Below are positions 16,468 through 24,143 of a DNA stretch of 38,648 nucleotides, piece by piece (position 1 is the stretch's first letter; the number at the start of each line of letters is the position of its first letter). Source of the stretch: a virus; IMG/VR virus record IMGVR_UViG_3300008448_000244, positions 1 through 38,648 of that record; one strand, 5' to 3'. The translations under genes and the position numbers were made by a program. Under the pieces are notes generated by a model that saw nothing but the letters and a program-made list of their open reading frames with translations, had not been told where the DNA came from and did no database searches.

Positions 16468-17163
16468 TTAGCCGTAGAGTCGGGTTGCGATGTCCGGCAT
16501 GGCCGGGGTTTTGTTGGGCACAGCCGACATGGCCGGGCCCTGAATCTTTGAGACAAGCGCCTCGAGCGCGATGACCGCGTCCGCGCTGCGCATCTGCGAG
16601 CGCAGGGCCTCCGCCGAGTCCGCGCCGATGGCGGCGATGACCTGACCGTGCAGGGCGGCGGTGCGCTCCTTGTGCCCGGCGCCCAGCTTGGTCTGCTCGG
16701 CGGCGATGAAGGCGGCGTCGGCCTCCTGCTCAGCCTTGCCGGCAGCAAGCTCTTGCGCGGCGTAGGCCTGCAGGATCTTGGAGACGGCGGCTTGCGGCAG
16801 TCCGGCCTCATGGAACGCGGGCAGGATCGCCTTGACGAGCGGGTCTTCCGGGTCGAACGCGACGGGGTTGCCGTCCAGGCCGACAACCGGCTCAGGCAGG
16901 GCAAGCTCGTACTTGTCGGCGCTCTCGGGAACGCCGTCGCGGGCGGAGGCTTGCGCGGCCTCAAGTTCGGCGAGGCGGGCATAGGCCTCCGGCTTGATGC
17001 CGGCGGCGTCATCCCAGTAGGCGTCAGGCAGTCCGTCGGGCCGCACCGGAGCCGCAGCAGCAGCCGGTTCAGCGGCAGCCATGAGCTCGGGCGCAGGCGA
17101 GTTCGGAACGCTCGTGGTTACGGGCGCCGGGATCGGTTCAGCAGGAGCGGTGGTATCCGTCAT
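16468..17163 (-). CDS. Scaffolding / head-assembly protein
   Basis: A protein of 231 residues directly before the capsid gene. It has an Ala/Pro-rich start, an acidic middle with 'PDAYWDDAAGIKPEAYARLAELEA', and helical segments such as 'EQTKLGAGHKERTAALHGQVIAAIGAD', like podovirus head-assembly (scaffold) proteins. I chose ATG 17163 over an upstream in-frame start at 17199 because it is 31 bases after the late element and directly follows the hairpin at 17165. Confidence 0.8.
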   Translation of the reverse strand: MTDTTAPAEPIPAPVTTSVPNSPAPELMAAAEPAAAAAPVRPDGLPDAYWDDAAGIKPEAYARLAELEAAQASARDGVPESADKYELALPEPVVGLDGNPVAFDPEDPLVKAILPAFHEAGLPQAAVSKILQAYAAQELAAGKAEQEADAAFIAAEQTKLGAGHKERTAALHGQVIAAIGADSAEALRSQMRSADAVIALEALVSKIQGPAMSAVPNKTPAMPDIATRLYG

Positions 17164-17164
17164 T

Positions 17165-17180
17165 CCGCGACGATGCGCGG
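17165..17180 (-). promoter_or_regulatory. Start-abutting hairpin before scaffold gene
   Basis: CCGCG (17165-17169) pairs with CGCGG (17176-17180) and ends one base before the ATG at 17163. Confidence 0.45.
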
Positions 17181-17194
17181 CGATTGCGTTGACC

Positions 17195-17206
17195 CTCAAC
17201 GCACGG
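17195..17206 (-). promoter_or_regulatory. Late element copy 3 (CCGTGCGTTGAG)
   Basis: Exact 12-mer, 31 bases upstream of the scaffold ATG. Its TGA is the stop codon of the preceding gene (17196). Here the element also forms a palindrome with a neighbouring inverted GCGTTGA (17186-17192), spaced by three bases. Confidence 0.75.
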
Positions 17207-17456
17207 AGGGATTCGCCTCCGCCATGTCCAGCAGGCGCACATAGGCTCGCCTCTCGCCCTCGGCCTCACGCAACTGGGCATCGCTCGCGGCGGGGTGCGT
17301 GGGCTGCATGGCCGTGGCGCGGAGCCATGCAATCAGGTGCCGACCGTCGGGCGTCGAGGCGAGCGAGATCATTGCGGCCTGGATCGAGTCTGCGGCCGGG
17401 CCCGTCTCGACAACGCCGTCCGTGCGTCGAAGGGAGTCGAACGTGCGTCGCGTCAC
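17196..17456 (-). CDS. Bbp19-like small protein between portal and scaffold
   Basis: A protein of 86 residues. The 'STPDGRHLIAWLRATAMQ' stretch followed by 'REAEGERRAYVRLLDMAEANP' resembles the Bbp19 family of BPP-1-like phages: a 'GRRF' helix, then 'EG.R..G..L...I' and a final acidic helix. Its molecular role is not known to me. It overlaps the portal stop by four bases (ATGA) and its stop codon lies inside late element 3. Confidence 0.65.
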   Translation of the reverse strand: MTRRTFDSLRRTDGVVETGPAADSIQAAMISLASTPDGRHLIAWLRATAMQPTHPAASDAQLREAEGERRAYVRLLDMAEANPSVR

Positions 17457-18982
17457 TGGGGCACCTGCATGGCCGCCGGATCCATGCCGCTTTGCGCGGC
17501 CATCTCCAGCATCTGCTCCTGAGCAATCTGCTCGTCAGACTTCATCACGATGTGCCGCTCCTTGGCCGTCGCGATGATGTTCTCCATCGTGCCCTTGGCG
17601 TCGATCGGCAGGCCGGTCTGGATCGCCTCGCCGATGCCGCGCGCCATGCTCAGCACCTGCCCGGTGATCGAGATGTCCTCAAGATCCTTGGCCTTGGACA
17701 GCGGGCTGACCGGCTTGACGTCGATGAGGCGGCCGCCCTTGAGCTTGATCTCGGGCAGCACGCCGCGCTTGGCGAGGATCCACGCCACGCGCTCGATGAT
17801 AGGCAGCACCCACTCGCGCACGCAGCGGTCGCGGGGCAGTTCCTTGCGGCGCGTGTTCCACGCCTTCTCGTCCATCCACTGACCCAGCGTCGGGGGCGTG
17901 TCGCCGGGCTGCTCAGGGCGATCCTGGTAGCAGGACCGCTTGATGCCCTTGCGCATCTCGTCGGCGGCGAAGAAGGAGGCGTCGAAACGCACGTCAGGCA
18001 GGAAGGCCTCGGGCGGCTTGGACCCCGGCGCGCGGGCGAACGCCCTGCCCGGCTCCATGCCCTGATCGTAGTTGGCAAGGCCGTCCTCCTCATAGGAGAA
18101 CGCCGGGTCAATGGTGCGGCCCAGCCCCTTGAGGTTCAGGTAGCCAAGCTCGTCCAGCACGCGCGCGCGGGGCGTCGCCTTCTTGAACGGGCCGGGCCCC
18201 CACGCCGAGTCGGCTTGCTGGCGGAACCGGCACGCGACGATCGGGCATGAGCCGGCACCCTCGTACCGCTCGCTGACCTTGATCTTGCCGTTGACGATGA
18301 TGCGGTAGTGCCAGGCCTCGACGCCGGGCGTTTTCCAATCGCGGTCGCAACCCTCAACAACCTTGCAGGCCTTGTTCTGGTTGCCCGCAGGAACCGGGAA
18401 AATGGCCGGGTAGCGGTCGCCCCAGAGGTAATGCTGATCCATCTGGGTCAGGCCGGGCATCTCGCGCCACTTGCCGGTCACGCTGCCGTCGGGGCCGCGC
18501 TCCATGAGCAGGTCGGGAATCTCGATGGGCTGGAAATGCAGGGCGTTCAGCGGCCCCATGTCGGACACGGCCATCGCCATCGCCGAGACGCCCCAGAACG
18601 CAAAGCACTCCTGAGCCGCGTCGTAATAGTTCGACCGTTCGATCTCGGCGAACACGGCGTCCTCAAACGCGCGGAGTTGCGGCGCGATCTCGCGACGCTG
18701 CCCCTCGCTCAGGTCACCGGCCGCGTCGAACGACACCCAACGCTCGTGGCGCGGGGTGAAGGTCGAGATCATGTCGGATGCAAAATCCTCAGCGACGATC
18801 TCCAGTTCGTTGTCGAACTGGTCGTCCTGCTCCTGCACGCGCCCCTCAAGGTCGTTGACCTGATTGATGCGGCGATACGTCGGCAGCGCCAGACGCAGGC
18901 ATTCGTTCAGCCAGGTCTCGTGCCGGTTGCGATCCTGCCGGGCCGCATCAATGCGCCGGACAAGCTGCTTGTCCTCAGCCAT
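17453..18982 (-). CDS. Portal (head-to-tail connector) protein, T7/BPP-1 type
   Basis: A protein of 509 residues with the podovirus head-tail connector pattern: N-terminal 'RRIDAARQDRNRHETWLNECLRLALP', an aromatic clip ('TPRHERWVSFDA'), and the conserved 'GPGPFKKATPRARVLDELGYLNLKGLGRTIDPAF' core. The C-terminal 'EQMLEMAAQSGMDPAAM' is Met-rich. It forms the dodecameric portal through which DNA is packaged. It lies downstream of the large terminase, coupled by TGATG overlap with the 102-residue gene before it. Confidence 0.93.
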   Translation of the reverse strand: MAEDKQLVRRIDAARQDRNRHETWLNECLRLALPTYRRINQVNDLEGRVQEQDDQFDNELEIVAEDFASDMISTFTPRHERWVSFDAAGDLSEGQRREIAPQLRAFEDAVFAEIERSNYYDAAQECFAFWGVSAMAMAVSDMGPLNALHFQPIEIPDLLMERGPDGSVTGKWREMPGLTQMDQHYLWGDRYPAIFPVPAGNQNKACKVVEGCDRDWKTPGVEAWHYRIIVNGKIKVSERYEGAGSCPIVACRFRQQADSAWGPGPFKKATPRARVLDELGYLNLKGLGRTIDPAFSYEEDGLANYDQGMEPGRAFARAPGSKPPEAFLPDVRFDASFFAADEMRKGIKRSCYQDRPEQPGDTPPTLGQWMDEKAWNTRRKELPRDRCVREWVLPIIERVAWILAKRGVLPEIKLKGGRLIDVKPVSPLSKAKDLEDISITGQVLSMARGIGEAIQTGLPIDAKGTMENIIATAKERHIVMKSDEQIAQEQMLEMAAQSGMDPAAMQVPQ

Positions 18983-19290
18983 CAGTACAGGACCGCAAGA
19001 CTGTTGCCGAAGCGCGAGGACGTTCCGCCCCCGCCTCCGCTTGAGCCGAACCCGGAGCCGCCGCCCATGCCGGTCGACATCGTTCCGGCAGGCGCTGCAG
19101 CAGGGCCGCTGTAGAGGGGCACAGAGCCGCCGCCGATCGTGCCGGTGCGACGCAGGCGGCGCACGGTGCTGCCCAGCAGCAGGGCTTGGGTTTCTTCCGT
19201 GCGGGCGCTCTCGGCGCGCTTTTGCTCACGCTCGCGCGCGGCCTTGGCGGCCGGATCCTCCTCGGGAAGCGTGACCTTGGGAGTCCTCAT
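18982..19290 (-). CDS. Small Gly-rich protein before portal
   Basis: A protein of 102 residues. The N-terminal half is charged and helical ('DPAAKAAREREQKRAESA') and the C-terminal half is almost wholly Gly/Ser ('GMGGGSGFGSSGGGGG'). Proteins of this design are frequent immediately upstream of podovirus portals, with no function known to me. I chose ATG at 19290 because it overlaps the upstream stop (ATGA). Late element 4 lies 66 bases upstream inside the preceding gene. Confidence 0.65.
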   Translation of the reverse strand: MRTPKVTLPEEDPAAKAAREREQKRAESARTEETQALLLGSTVRRLRRTGTIGGGSVPLYSGPAAAPAGTMSTGMGGGSGFGSSGGGGGTSSRFGNSLAVLY

Positions 19291-19709
19291 GCCTGCTCGC
19301 CTACGAACGCGGGACGCGCACCGTGAGCGATCAAATCGCGGTATAGCGCCTCCGGCCTCAACGCACGGGACGGCACGGCAATGAGATGGGCGACAGCCGG
19401 CGAGCACCAGAACCCGGCACGGACCGCGGGCGCGGGCGGCTCGGCGGTCGGCGAGAAGGCGACGATCGTGCGGTCGGCGGGCAAGGCCGCAACCCATGCG
19501 TCCATCTGCGACGGCGACATGGCATGGATCAGGGTGCGGCGAAGGGTGACGTCATAGACCAGCCACACGGCCTGATCCGGGCAGTAGCCGAATGCGGCGA
19601 CGTGGCGGAAGCCTGGGCGACACAACGACCACCACCAGTGCGGCCGCTCGCCGTCGTAGAACGCGACATACCACTCGACCGGCATGGCAGCATCGGCGAC
19701 GGAGATCAT
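19287..19709 (-). CDS. Conserved phage protein between terminase and portal
   Basis: A protein of 140 residues rich in Trp and aromatics: 'WYVAFYDGERPHWWWSLCRPGFRHVAAFGY'-type start and 'AVWLVYDVTLRRTLIHAM'. I recognise this as a conserved phage hypothetical that accompanies podovirus large terminases, without known function. It overlaps the terminase stop (ATGA) and the next start (ATGA). Its 3' part contains late element copy 4, read in frame as SRALR. Confidence 0.6.
   Translation of the reverse strand: MISVADAAMPVEWYVAFYDGERPHWWWSLCRPGFRHVAAFGYCPDQAVWLVYDVTLRRTLIHAMSPSQMDAWVAALPADRTIVAFSPTAEPPAPAVRAGFWCSPAVAHLIAVPSRALRPEALYRDLIAHGARPAFVGEQA
19357..19368 (-). promoter_or_regulatory. Late element copy 4 (CCGTGCGTTGAG), within a gene
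   Basis: Exact 12-mer inside the 3' end of the 140-residue gene, 66 bases upstream of the next start (19290). It is the only copy fully inside coding sequence and the only one without a clear start-abutting hairpin. It may serve the portal gene pair. Confidence 0.5.
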
Positions 19710-21337
19710 CGCCCCCTCGACGCCCGGAACAGCCCGCCTCGCGCGCCGCGGTCAAACACGCGCGCCTGCGTCTTGGTCTCGACAACCGCCTTGGCCCGCT
19801 GCGAACCGAACAGGAGATTGCCGCCGTGCCCCATGCCAAGGCAGAGATACCCGGCCGCTTCACACGGGTGTGAGTAGGCGTTCTTGACGATGTCGCGCGA
19901 CGTGAACTGGCCGAAGCTGGAGTTGGTGACCTTGAACTGGTAGCCGCCGCTGAACCCGGCCACGAGCATCCGGCACTCAGGGCTGACCAGCAGGGCCTGA
20001 TAGCCGTCGACCTGCTGGGTCAGCAGTTGGTCGACCACCTCGCGGCGGCCACCGGGCCCGGTGAATCGGTTTGCCCCAGGCGCGCGCATGACTGGCATGC
20101 CGTTCTGGCGGAAGATGTCGAACGCGGTCTTCTCCTCAGCCTGCCCGCGAATGTCGCCGCCGGGGTCGCCGAAAAACTTGACCTTGGACGGGTCCACACT
20201 TGGGAACCGGCGAAGGATGTACTCCTTGACCATCGGCGCGAACGTCACGGCGCCAACGTCCTCGGCATACAGTTCGCCGATCACCAGCACCCGCCCCCGG
20301 AACGTCTGGCCAAAGACAGCCGCCGGAGTCATGCCGAAGTCGAGGCCGACGTAGAGCTCAAGCTCAGGCTTGAACTCGATCGGTCCGGCCGCGACGTGGC
20401 TATTGCGCTCGTTCGCATTCCTGAACAGCGGATGCACCGCCTTGCCGCGCATGACGGACGCAGCGATGTTGCGGCAGTTGGCGTCGATCCACTGAGTCGT
20501 GACCCCGTTGATCTTCTTGGGGTAATAGTCGGGCCTGAGCCAGCGCAGGTTCTCCGCGCCAGGGTTGACGCAATACTCGACCTCGTCGCCCGGATTGAGC
20601 GGCTTGAGGCCGGACGCCTTCAACTCCTCATCCAGCACCAGCAGGGCGGGTGGCTGGACGTACAGGCTCCACTCAGCCGGGCGTTGGTGTCGACGAACCT
20701 CGTCCGGCGAAAAATGGTCCGGCATGGGCGTCTTGCCGAACATGATCGGGGCCCAGTGCAGGTTCTCAGGCGCGTTCATGTCGGCGATGCCGCCGGACCA
20801 CGAGCATCCGCCGTTCTTGACCGAGGGGTAGCGGCCGCAACGCGACAGGCCCTCAGAGACCATCAGCAGCGGAATGTACTGCGTCTCGTTAAAGTAGATG
20901 CCGGTCAACTGCAGGGAGCGCAGCTTCTTGACGTCGTCCTCCTTGTCGAGCGCAAGGAAGATGAACTCCGCCTCGATGTCGCCGTGGCTCATGTAATAGG
21001 TGAACGGCGGCGACATCTGCAGCGTGCCGAACCCGCCCTCAGACTCCTTGCCCTCGGGAAACAGGTCGACGAATGAGCGGATCGTCGTGGTCTTGAGCTC
21101 AGGAAACGTCTGACGGACAATGGCCCAGCGGCTACGTCGCCGGCCGTCACGCTGCAGCGGCTGCTCGCTCGCGTGGCGGAACAGGCGCATCAGCGCGCAG
21201 TCGGTCTTGCCGGATCCGATGGGCCCCTGGATCAGGTCGAAGTCGCCGTTCGACATGAGGAACGCCGACAGAATCGCGCCGTCCGGCTCGAATACGATAG
21301 GCTCGCGCGGTGGTTGGTTTGCTGCCTTGCGGGCCAT
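19706..21337 (-). CDS. terL: Terminase large subunit
   Basis: A packaging motor of 543 residues. The ATPase domain has Walker A GPIGSGKT at 38-45 and a Walker-B-like 'GIYFNE' at 148-153. The RNase-H-type nuclease domain shows 'LYVGLDFG' (Asp 335) and 'GDPGGD' at 392-397 as metal-binding acidic positions. It cuts concatemeric DNA and threads it through the portal. It lies five bases after the 249-residue gene. The small subunit is unusually far away, at 26761-27297, with the lysis genes between. Confidence 0.95.
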   Translation of the reverse strand: MARKAANQPPREPIVFEPDGAILSAFLMSNGDFDLIQGPIGSGKTDCALMRLFRHASEQPLQRDGRRRSRWAIVRQTFPELKTTTIRSFVDLFPEGKESEGGFGTLQMSPPFTYYMSHGDIEAEFIFLALDKEDDVKKLRSLQLTGIYFNETQYIPLLMVSEGLSRCGRYPSVKNGGCSWSGGIADMNAPENLHWAPIMFGKTPMPDHFSPDEVRRHQRPAEWSLYVQPPALLVLDEELKASGLKPLNPGDEVEYCVNPGAENLRWLRPDYYPKKINGVTTQWIDANCRNIAASVMRGKAVHPLFRNANERNSHVAAGPIEFKPELELYVGLDFGMTPAAVFGQTFRGRVLVIGELYAEDVGAVTFAPMVKEYILRRFPSVDPSKVKFFGDPGGDIRGQAEEKTAFDIFRQNGMPVMRAPGANRFTGPGGRREVVDQLLTQQVDGYQALLVSPECRMLVAGFSGGYQFKVTNSSFGQFTSRDIVKNAYSHPCEAAGYLCLGMGHGGNLLFGSQRAKAVVETKTQARVFDRGARGGLFRASRGR

Positions 21338-21342
21338 GCAGG

Positions 21343-22092
21343 TTACCGCGTCTGGGCGGCCATCTTCATCGAGAAGAAGTCCACGTCGAGATTGCGGGCG
21401 TTGGCCGAGGTCGGCACAAGATGAAAGCCCTGCACCATGTTGGTCGACGCCGCGGGCACCGTAGCGCCGGACGCCACAACCTCGGCTCCGCCATTGACCG
21501 AAAAGCCGACCGAGGTGGCGCTGATCTGGCGGATCTTGAACTTGTACCAGGTGTCCGCTGCCGCCGCGACGCCGAGATCCACACGGGCCTGCGACCCCGA
21601 CTGGCGCACGACGCCGAACCAGTTGGTGTCAGCGGTCATCTTCTCGATATAGGCCCCGTTGACGGGCGGGTTGGCGGTCCAGTCGTTGCAGACGCCAATG
21701 CGAATGTCGACAGCCGCCACCGTCGTGATCGGCTCGACGATCCACGTCATCTCGCTCCATTGCTCGAAGCGCATATTGACCGCCGTGCCGCCACCGCCCG
21801 GAAAAGCGGAGGCGACCGTGCCAGAGACAGCGGTGCTTGCGCGCCGGCAGGTTCCGGGGTGGCCAGCTTCCGACGCCACAAGGTTCCACGTTCCGTTCGT
21901 AAAGCCCCAGCCAAGCTCGCCGATCTCGCCGGACTCGGTCGAGGCGAACAGGAACTCGTCGATGATGACGGTCGCGGCCTGCGGATCCGACCGGTCAAGC
22001 GGGACCGGGACGCCGGCAGCGTCGACAATCTGGACCCGGAAGTCAGGAAGCCCGGAGCCCGAGTTGGCGAAGTTGTAGTCGGGCAGAGGCAT
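21343..22092 (-). CDS. Beta-sandwich (lectin/LamG-like) virion protein, putative
   Basis: A protein of 249 residues with regular beta-strand pattern and few charged helices: 'WNLVASEAGHPGTC', 'MRFEQWSEMTWIVEP', 'DTWYKFKIRQISATSVGFSVNGG' and 'TNMVQGFHLVP'. This resembles concanavalin-like jelly-roll domains of virion surface proteins; the fold is my inference and no family is certain. It is the first gene after late element 5, and its start-adjacent hairpin carries the GGAG ribosome site partly in the loop. A decoration or fibre role is plausible. Confidence 0.6.
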   Translation of the reverse strand: MPLPDYNFANSGSGLPDFRVQIVDAAGVPVPLDRSDPQAATVIIDEFLFASTESGEIGELGWGFTNGTWNLVASEAGHPGTCRRASTAVSGTVASAFPGGGGTAVNMRFEQWSEMTWIVEPITTVAAVDIRIGVCNDWTANPPVNGAYIEKMTADTNWFGVVRQSGSQARVDLGVAAAADTWYKFKIRQISATSVGFSVNGGAEVVASGATVPAASTNMVQGFHLVPTSANARNLDVDFFSMKMAAQTR

Positions 22093-22112
22093 GCGGGGCT
22101 CCAGTTTCCCGC
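22093..22112 (-). promoter_or_regulatory. Start-abutting hairpin with ribosome site in loop
   Basis: GCGGG (22093-22097) pairs with CCCGC (22108-22112). It touches the ATG at 22092, and the GGAG ribosome site lies in the loop and upper stem. Confidence 0.5.
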
Positions 22113-22136
22113 ACTACGCCGCCCGCGCCCCCACGC

Positions 22137-22148
22137 CTCAACGCACGG
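22137..22148 (-). promoter_or_regulatory. Late element copy 5 (CCGTGCGTTGAG)
   Basis: Exact 12-mer two bases after the stop of the HEXXH-protein gene (22151) and 44 bases upstream of the next start. Confidence 0.75.
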
Positions 22149-22150
22149 GC

Positions 22151-22504
22151 CTAGTGCTTCCACCCGTTCAGGTGCGCCATCTCGTGCCGCAGGAGCTTGC
22201 CGCAATAGGCGTCCAGGTCAGCCTGACAGTGCGGCAGCAGGATCACGCGCTGCGGCATGAACGTGCAGGCCATGATGATGTCGCGGGCCGGAAGCGGCTG
22301 TCCGCCGCACGCGGCATGCACCTGTCGCGGGGTGCCGACGATGACGACAAACGGCTGGGTCGGCGCGTGGTCGTATTCAGGCGGAGGCGCCTCAACCGCC
22401 TCGGGCGAGGGGACAAAGGTGCGGACTTCCTGCATGGAGGCGGAGGGGCCAGGCATGGTGGTTATGAGCGTGACAGCCGAGGCTGCGATCAGGGTTTTCA
22501 GCAT
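22151..22504 (-). CDS. Small exported protein ending in HEXXHXXGXXH zinc motif
   Basis: A protein of 117 residues. The first 22 residues look like a signal peptide (a Lys, then 'LIAASAVTLITT', then small residues). Four cysteines (66, 80, 93, 101) could form two periplasmic disulfides. The last eleven residues, 'HEMAHLNGWKH' (107-117), fit HEXXHXXGXXH exactly, the zinc-binding pattern of metzincin-type metalloproteases. Small phage proteins with HExxH...NGW motifs occur elsewhere with unknown function. ATG 22504 has a strong AGGAGG ribosome site, so an earlier in-frame start is unlikely. An envelope protease role is inference. Confidence 0.75.
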   Translation of the reverse strand: MLKTLIAASAVTLITTMPGPSASMQEVRTFVPSPEAVEAPPPEYDHAPTQPFVVIVGTPRQVHAACGGQPLPARDIIMACTFMPQRVILLPHCQADLDAYCGKLLRHEMAHLNGWKH

Positions 22505-22505
22505 G

Positions 22506-22529
22506 CGCCCCTCCTGCATGGATGGGGCG
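22506..22529 (-). promoter_or_regulatory. Start-abutting hairpin with ribosome site in loop
   Basis: CGCCCC (22506-22511) pairs with GGGGCG (22524-22529). It lies one base from the ATG at 22504, with AGGAGG split between loop and stem, so folding would hide the ribosome site. Confidence 0.55.
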
Positions 22530-22545
22530 TCTGACAGGGGTTACG

Positions 22546-22557
22546 CTCAACGCACGG
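22546..22557 (-). promoter_or_regulatory. Late element copy 6 (CCGTGCGTTGAG)
   Basis: Exact 12-mer whose TGA is the stop codon of the preceding 67-residue gene (22547). It lies 41 bases upstream of the exported HEXXH protein start. Confidence 0.75.
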
Positions 22558-22750
22558 GGCGGTGAAAGCCAATGGGCGCGCGGCCGCTCATGCGCGCACG
22601 GTGCTCGGCCCGGTCGCGGTCAATCTGAAAGCAGCGGTGGGCGGCAGGGCTGACGGATTTGAACCGCGGCGTCTCAACCTCTTGCAGGGGCTCGGCGCTG
22701 CCCACGCCAAACCAGATGATCCAGTCGTCGTCGTCCCAATCGTCCATCAC
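22547..22750 (-). CDS. Small hypothetical protein, acidic N-terminus
   Basis: A protein of 67 residues beginning 'MMDDWDDDDWIIWFG' and turning basic ('DRDRAEHRARMSGR'). No domain recognised. It overlaps the upstream gene's stop by four bases and ends inside late element 6, so it closes the lysis-side transcript. Confidence 0.5.
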   Translation of the reverse strand: MMDDWDDDDWIIWFGVGSAEPLQEVETPRFKSVSPAAHRCFQIDRDRAEHRARMSGRAPIGFHRPVR

Positions 22751-22929
22751 CCCAACTCCGGGTCAAGATCGTCCAGCGTGCCGGGATCCGGCCGCAGATC
22801 GGTTGCCGACCTGGTGAACGGGCGGCCAAGGCGCGCGGCCCATCGGGCGCGCTTCGCAGAGGCGCGACGGTTCTTGGCCAGTTGTTCCGCCTGCCATGCG
22901 GCGTGCTCGGGCGTGCCGGGGATAATCAT
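22747..22929 (-). CDS. Small basic hypothetical protein
   Basis: A protein of 60 residues, 'MIIPGTPEHAAWQAEQLAKNRRASAKRARWAAR...', with a basic helix and an acidic tail. ATG 22929 overlaps the TGA of the metallophosphoesterase-like gene (ATGA), which decides the start over a longer frame. No family recognised. Confidence 0.55.
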   Translation of the reverse strand: MIIPGTPEHAAWQAEQLAKNRRASAKRARWAARLGRPFTRSATDLRPDPGTLDDLDPELG

Positions 22930-24143
22930 GCGGCGACCATCTCGGGCGTGACCGTGACCGATCCGACCTGACCCCACCGGCTGTGGTAGGTGTAGGCCGT
23001 CGCCTGCCGCTCACTGTGCCAGCCGCCCCGCGCCGCATAGGCGTCTCGTGCAGCCAGGGTCGAGTGCTGCACGACCTTCATGCCGCTGTGTTCCTTGATG
23101 TCCTCGTGGTGCCGGTGGCCGCAATGGGCAAACCGCTTGGTCGTCGCGCCCCACTCGCGCGGGTATTGCGCGGCGAACAGGAGGGGCAGGCCCTCGTTTT
23201 TCTTGAGGTGGCCGTGGTGGAACGCCAGCATCGTCTCACCGTGGACGTGGACGTAGTAGGGCAACTCGTTGTCGATCACCCGGACGCGCGGCTCGTTCTC
23301 GTACAGGGCGGCAAACATGATCCGCAGCCAGACGCTTGAGGCGAGATCGTGGTTGCCCTCGGCCATGACGACAAACACGGTCTTGTGCCGGGACAGGGCA
23401 AGGTCAATCACGCGACGCAGGATGCGGATTGCCGTGCGGACCATCTTGGAAAACCGACCATCGGCATCCAGCACATGGCCGTGCCCCGGCGTCACCGGCA
23501 GCAGACCATCGTAGTGGAGGAAGTCGCCAAGTTGGTTGACGACGCAGGTGTCCGCCAGCGGCGATCGCTCGACCATCTGCTCAAAGCAGCCGACCAGCGT
23601 GTCCTCGGCAATCTGCATGTCCCAGTCAGCACCGCCCTCCTTGCGCCAGGCCAGCATGCCGACATGGGAATCGGTCAGGGTGAACAGGTTGCACAGCGCC
23701 TCGTTCGTGTTCGCCGGCGGAGCTATGGAGGCGAGGCGGGGGACTTGCTCGCTCAGGGCGGCAAAGGCCTCCCGCAGCATCTCCGCCCGGCGCTCGTCAT
23801 CCGCACTGGACTTGTCCCAGGACAGCACCTCGACCCGCTGGCCTGTCACCGGATCCAGCTTGCGCAGCACGGACCGGCCTTTGAGCTTGAACCCATCCGG
23901 CACCTGTTCGGTCATGCCGTACTCAGGCGCATGCCCCTGTGCGGCGCCGCGCGCCTTGATGCCCGCCAGCAGACGCCGGAAGCTCCGCTCGTTCTTTCCC
24001 AGATGCCGCGCCGCATGCTGGACGCTGCCAATGTCAATGACGGCTTGAACCGCCTCGCGCTGAACGTCTGTCTCGCAAAACGCCAGCAGGCCCTCGGTCG
24101 GTATCGCGTCCTGCGGCGGGACAAAGCGGAGCGTCATCCGCAC
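22926..24143 (-). CDS. HTH plus calcineurin-like metallophosphoesterase protein
   Basis: A protein of 405 residues. Residues 25-65 resemble a winged or simple helix-turn-helix ('ETDVQREAVQAVIDIGSVQHAARHLG'). The C-terminal part has metallophosphoesterase motifs in order: 'TDSHVG' (158-161), 'GDFLHYDG' (206-), 'GNHD' (263-266), then 'HGH' and 'CGHRHH'. Such proteins recur in podovirus late regions under several names; I do not know their substrate. The position between the spanin and terminase genes fits a late role in DNA or nucleotide handling. Its start overlaps the Rz1 stop by ten bases. Confidence 0.8.
   Translation of the reverse strand: MRMTLRFVPPQDAIPTEGLLAFCETDVQREAVQAVIDIGSVQHAARHLGKNERSFRRLLAGIKARGAAQGHAPEYGMTEQVPDGFKLKGRSVLRKLDPVTGQRVEVLSWDKSSADDERRAEMLREAFAALSEQVPRLASIAPPANTNEALCNLFTLTDSHVGMLAWRKEGGADWDMQIAEDTLVGCFEQMVERSPLADTCVVNQLGDFLHYDGLLPVTPGHGHVLDADGRFSKMVRTAIRILRRVIDLALSRHKTVFVVMAEGNHDLASSVWLRIMFAALYENEPRVRVIDNELPYYVHVHGETMLAFHHGHLKKNEGLPLLFAAQYPREWGATTKRFAHCGHRHHEDIKEHSGMKVVQHSTLAARDAYAARGGWHSERQATAYTYHSRWGQVGSVTVTPEMVAA

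Noticed and set aside
8262-16471. Further long plus-strand ORFs opposite the ejection, TTPB and capsid genes (8262-10832, 11923-14142, 13853-16471)
   Set aside because: Same compositional shadowing. The minus-strand genes overlap head-to-tail and carry recognised families.
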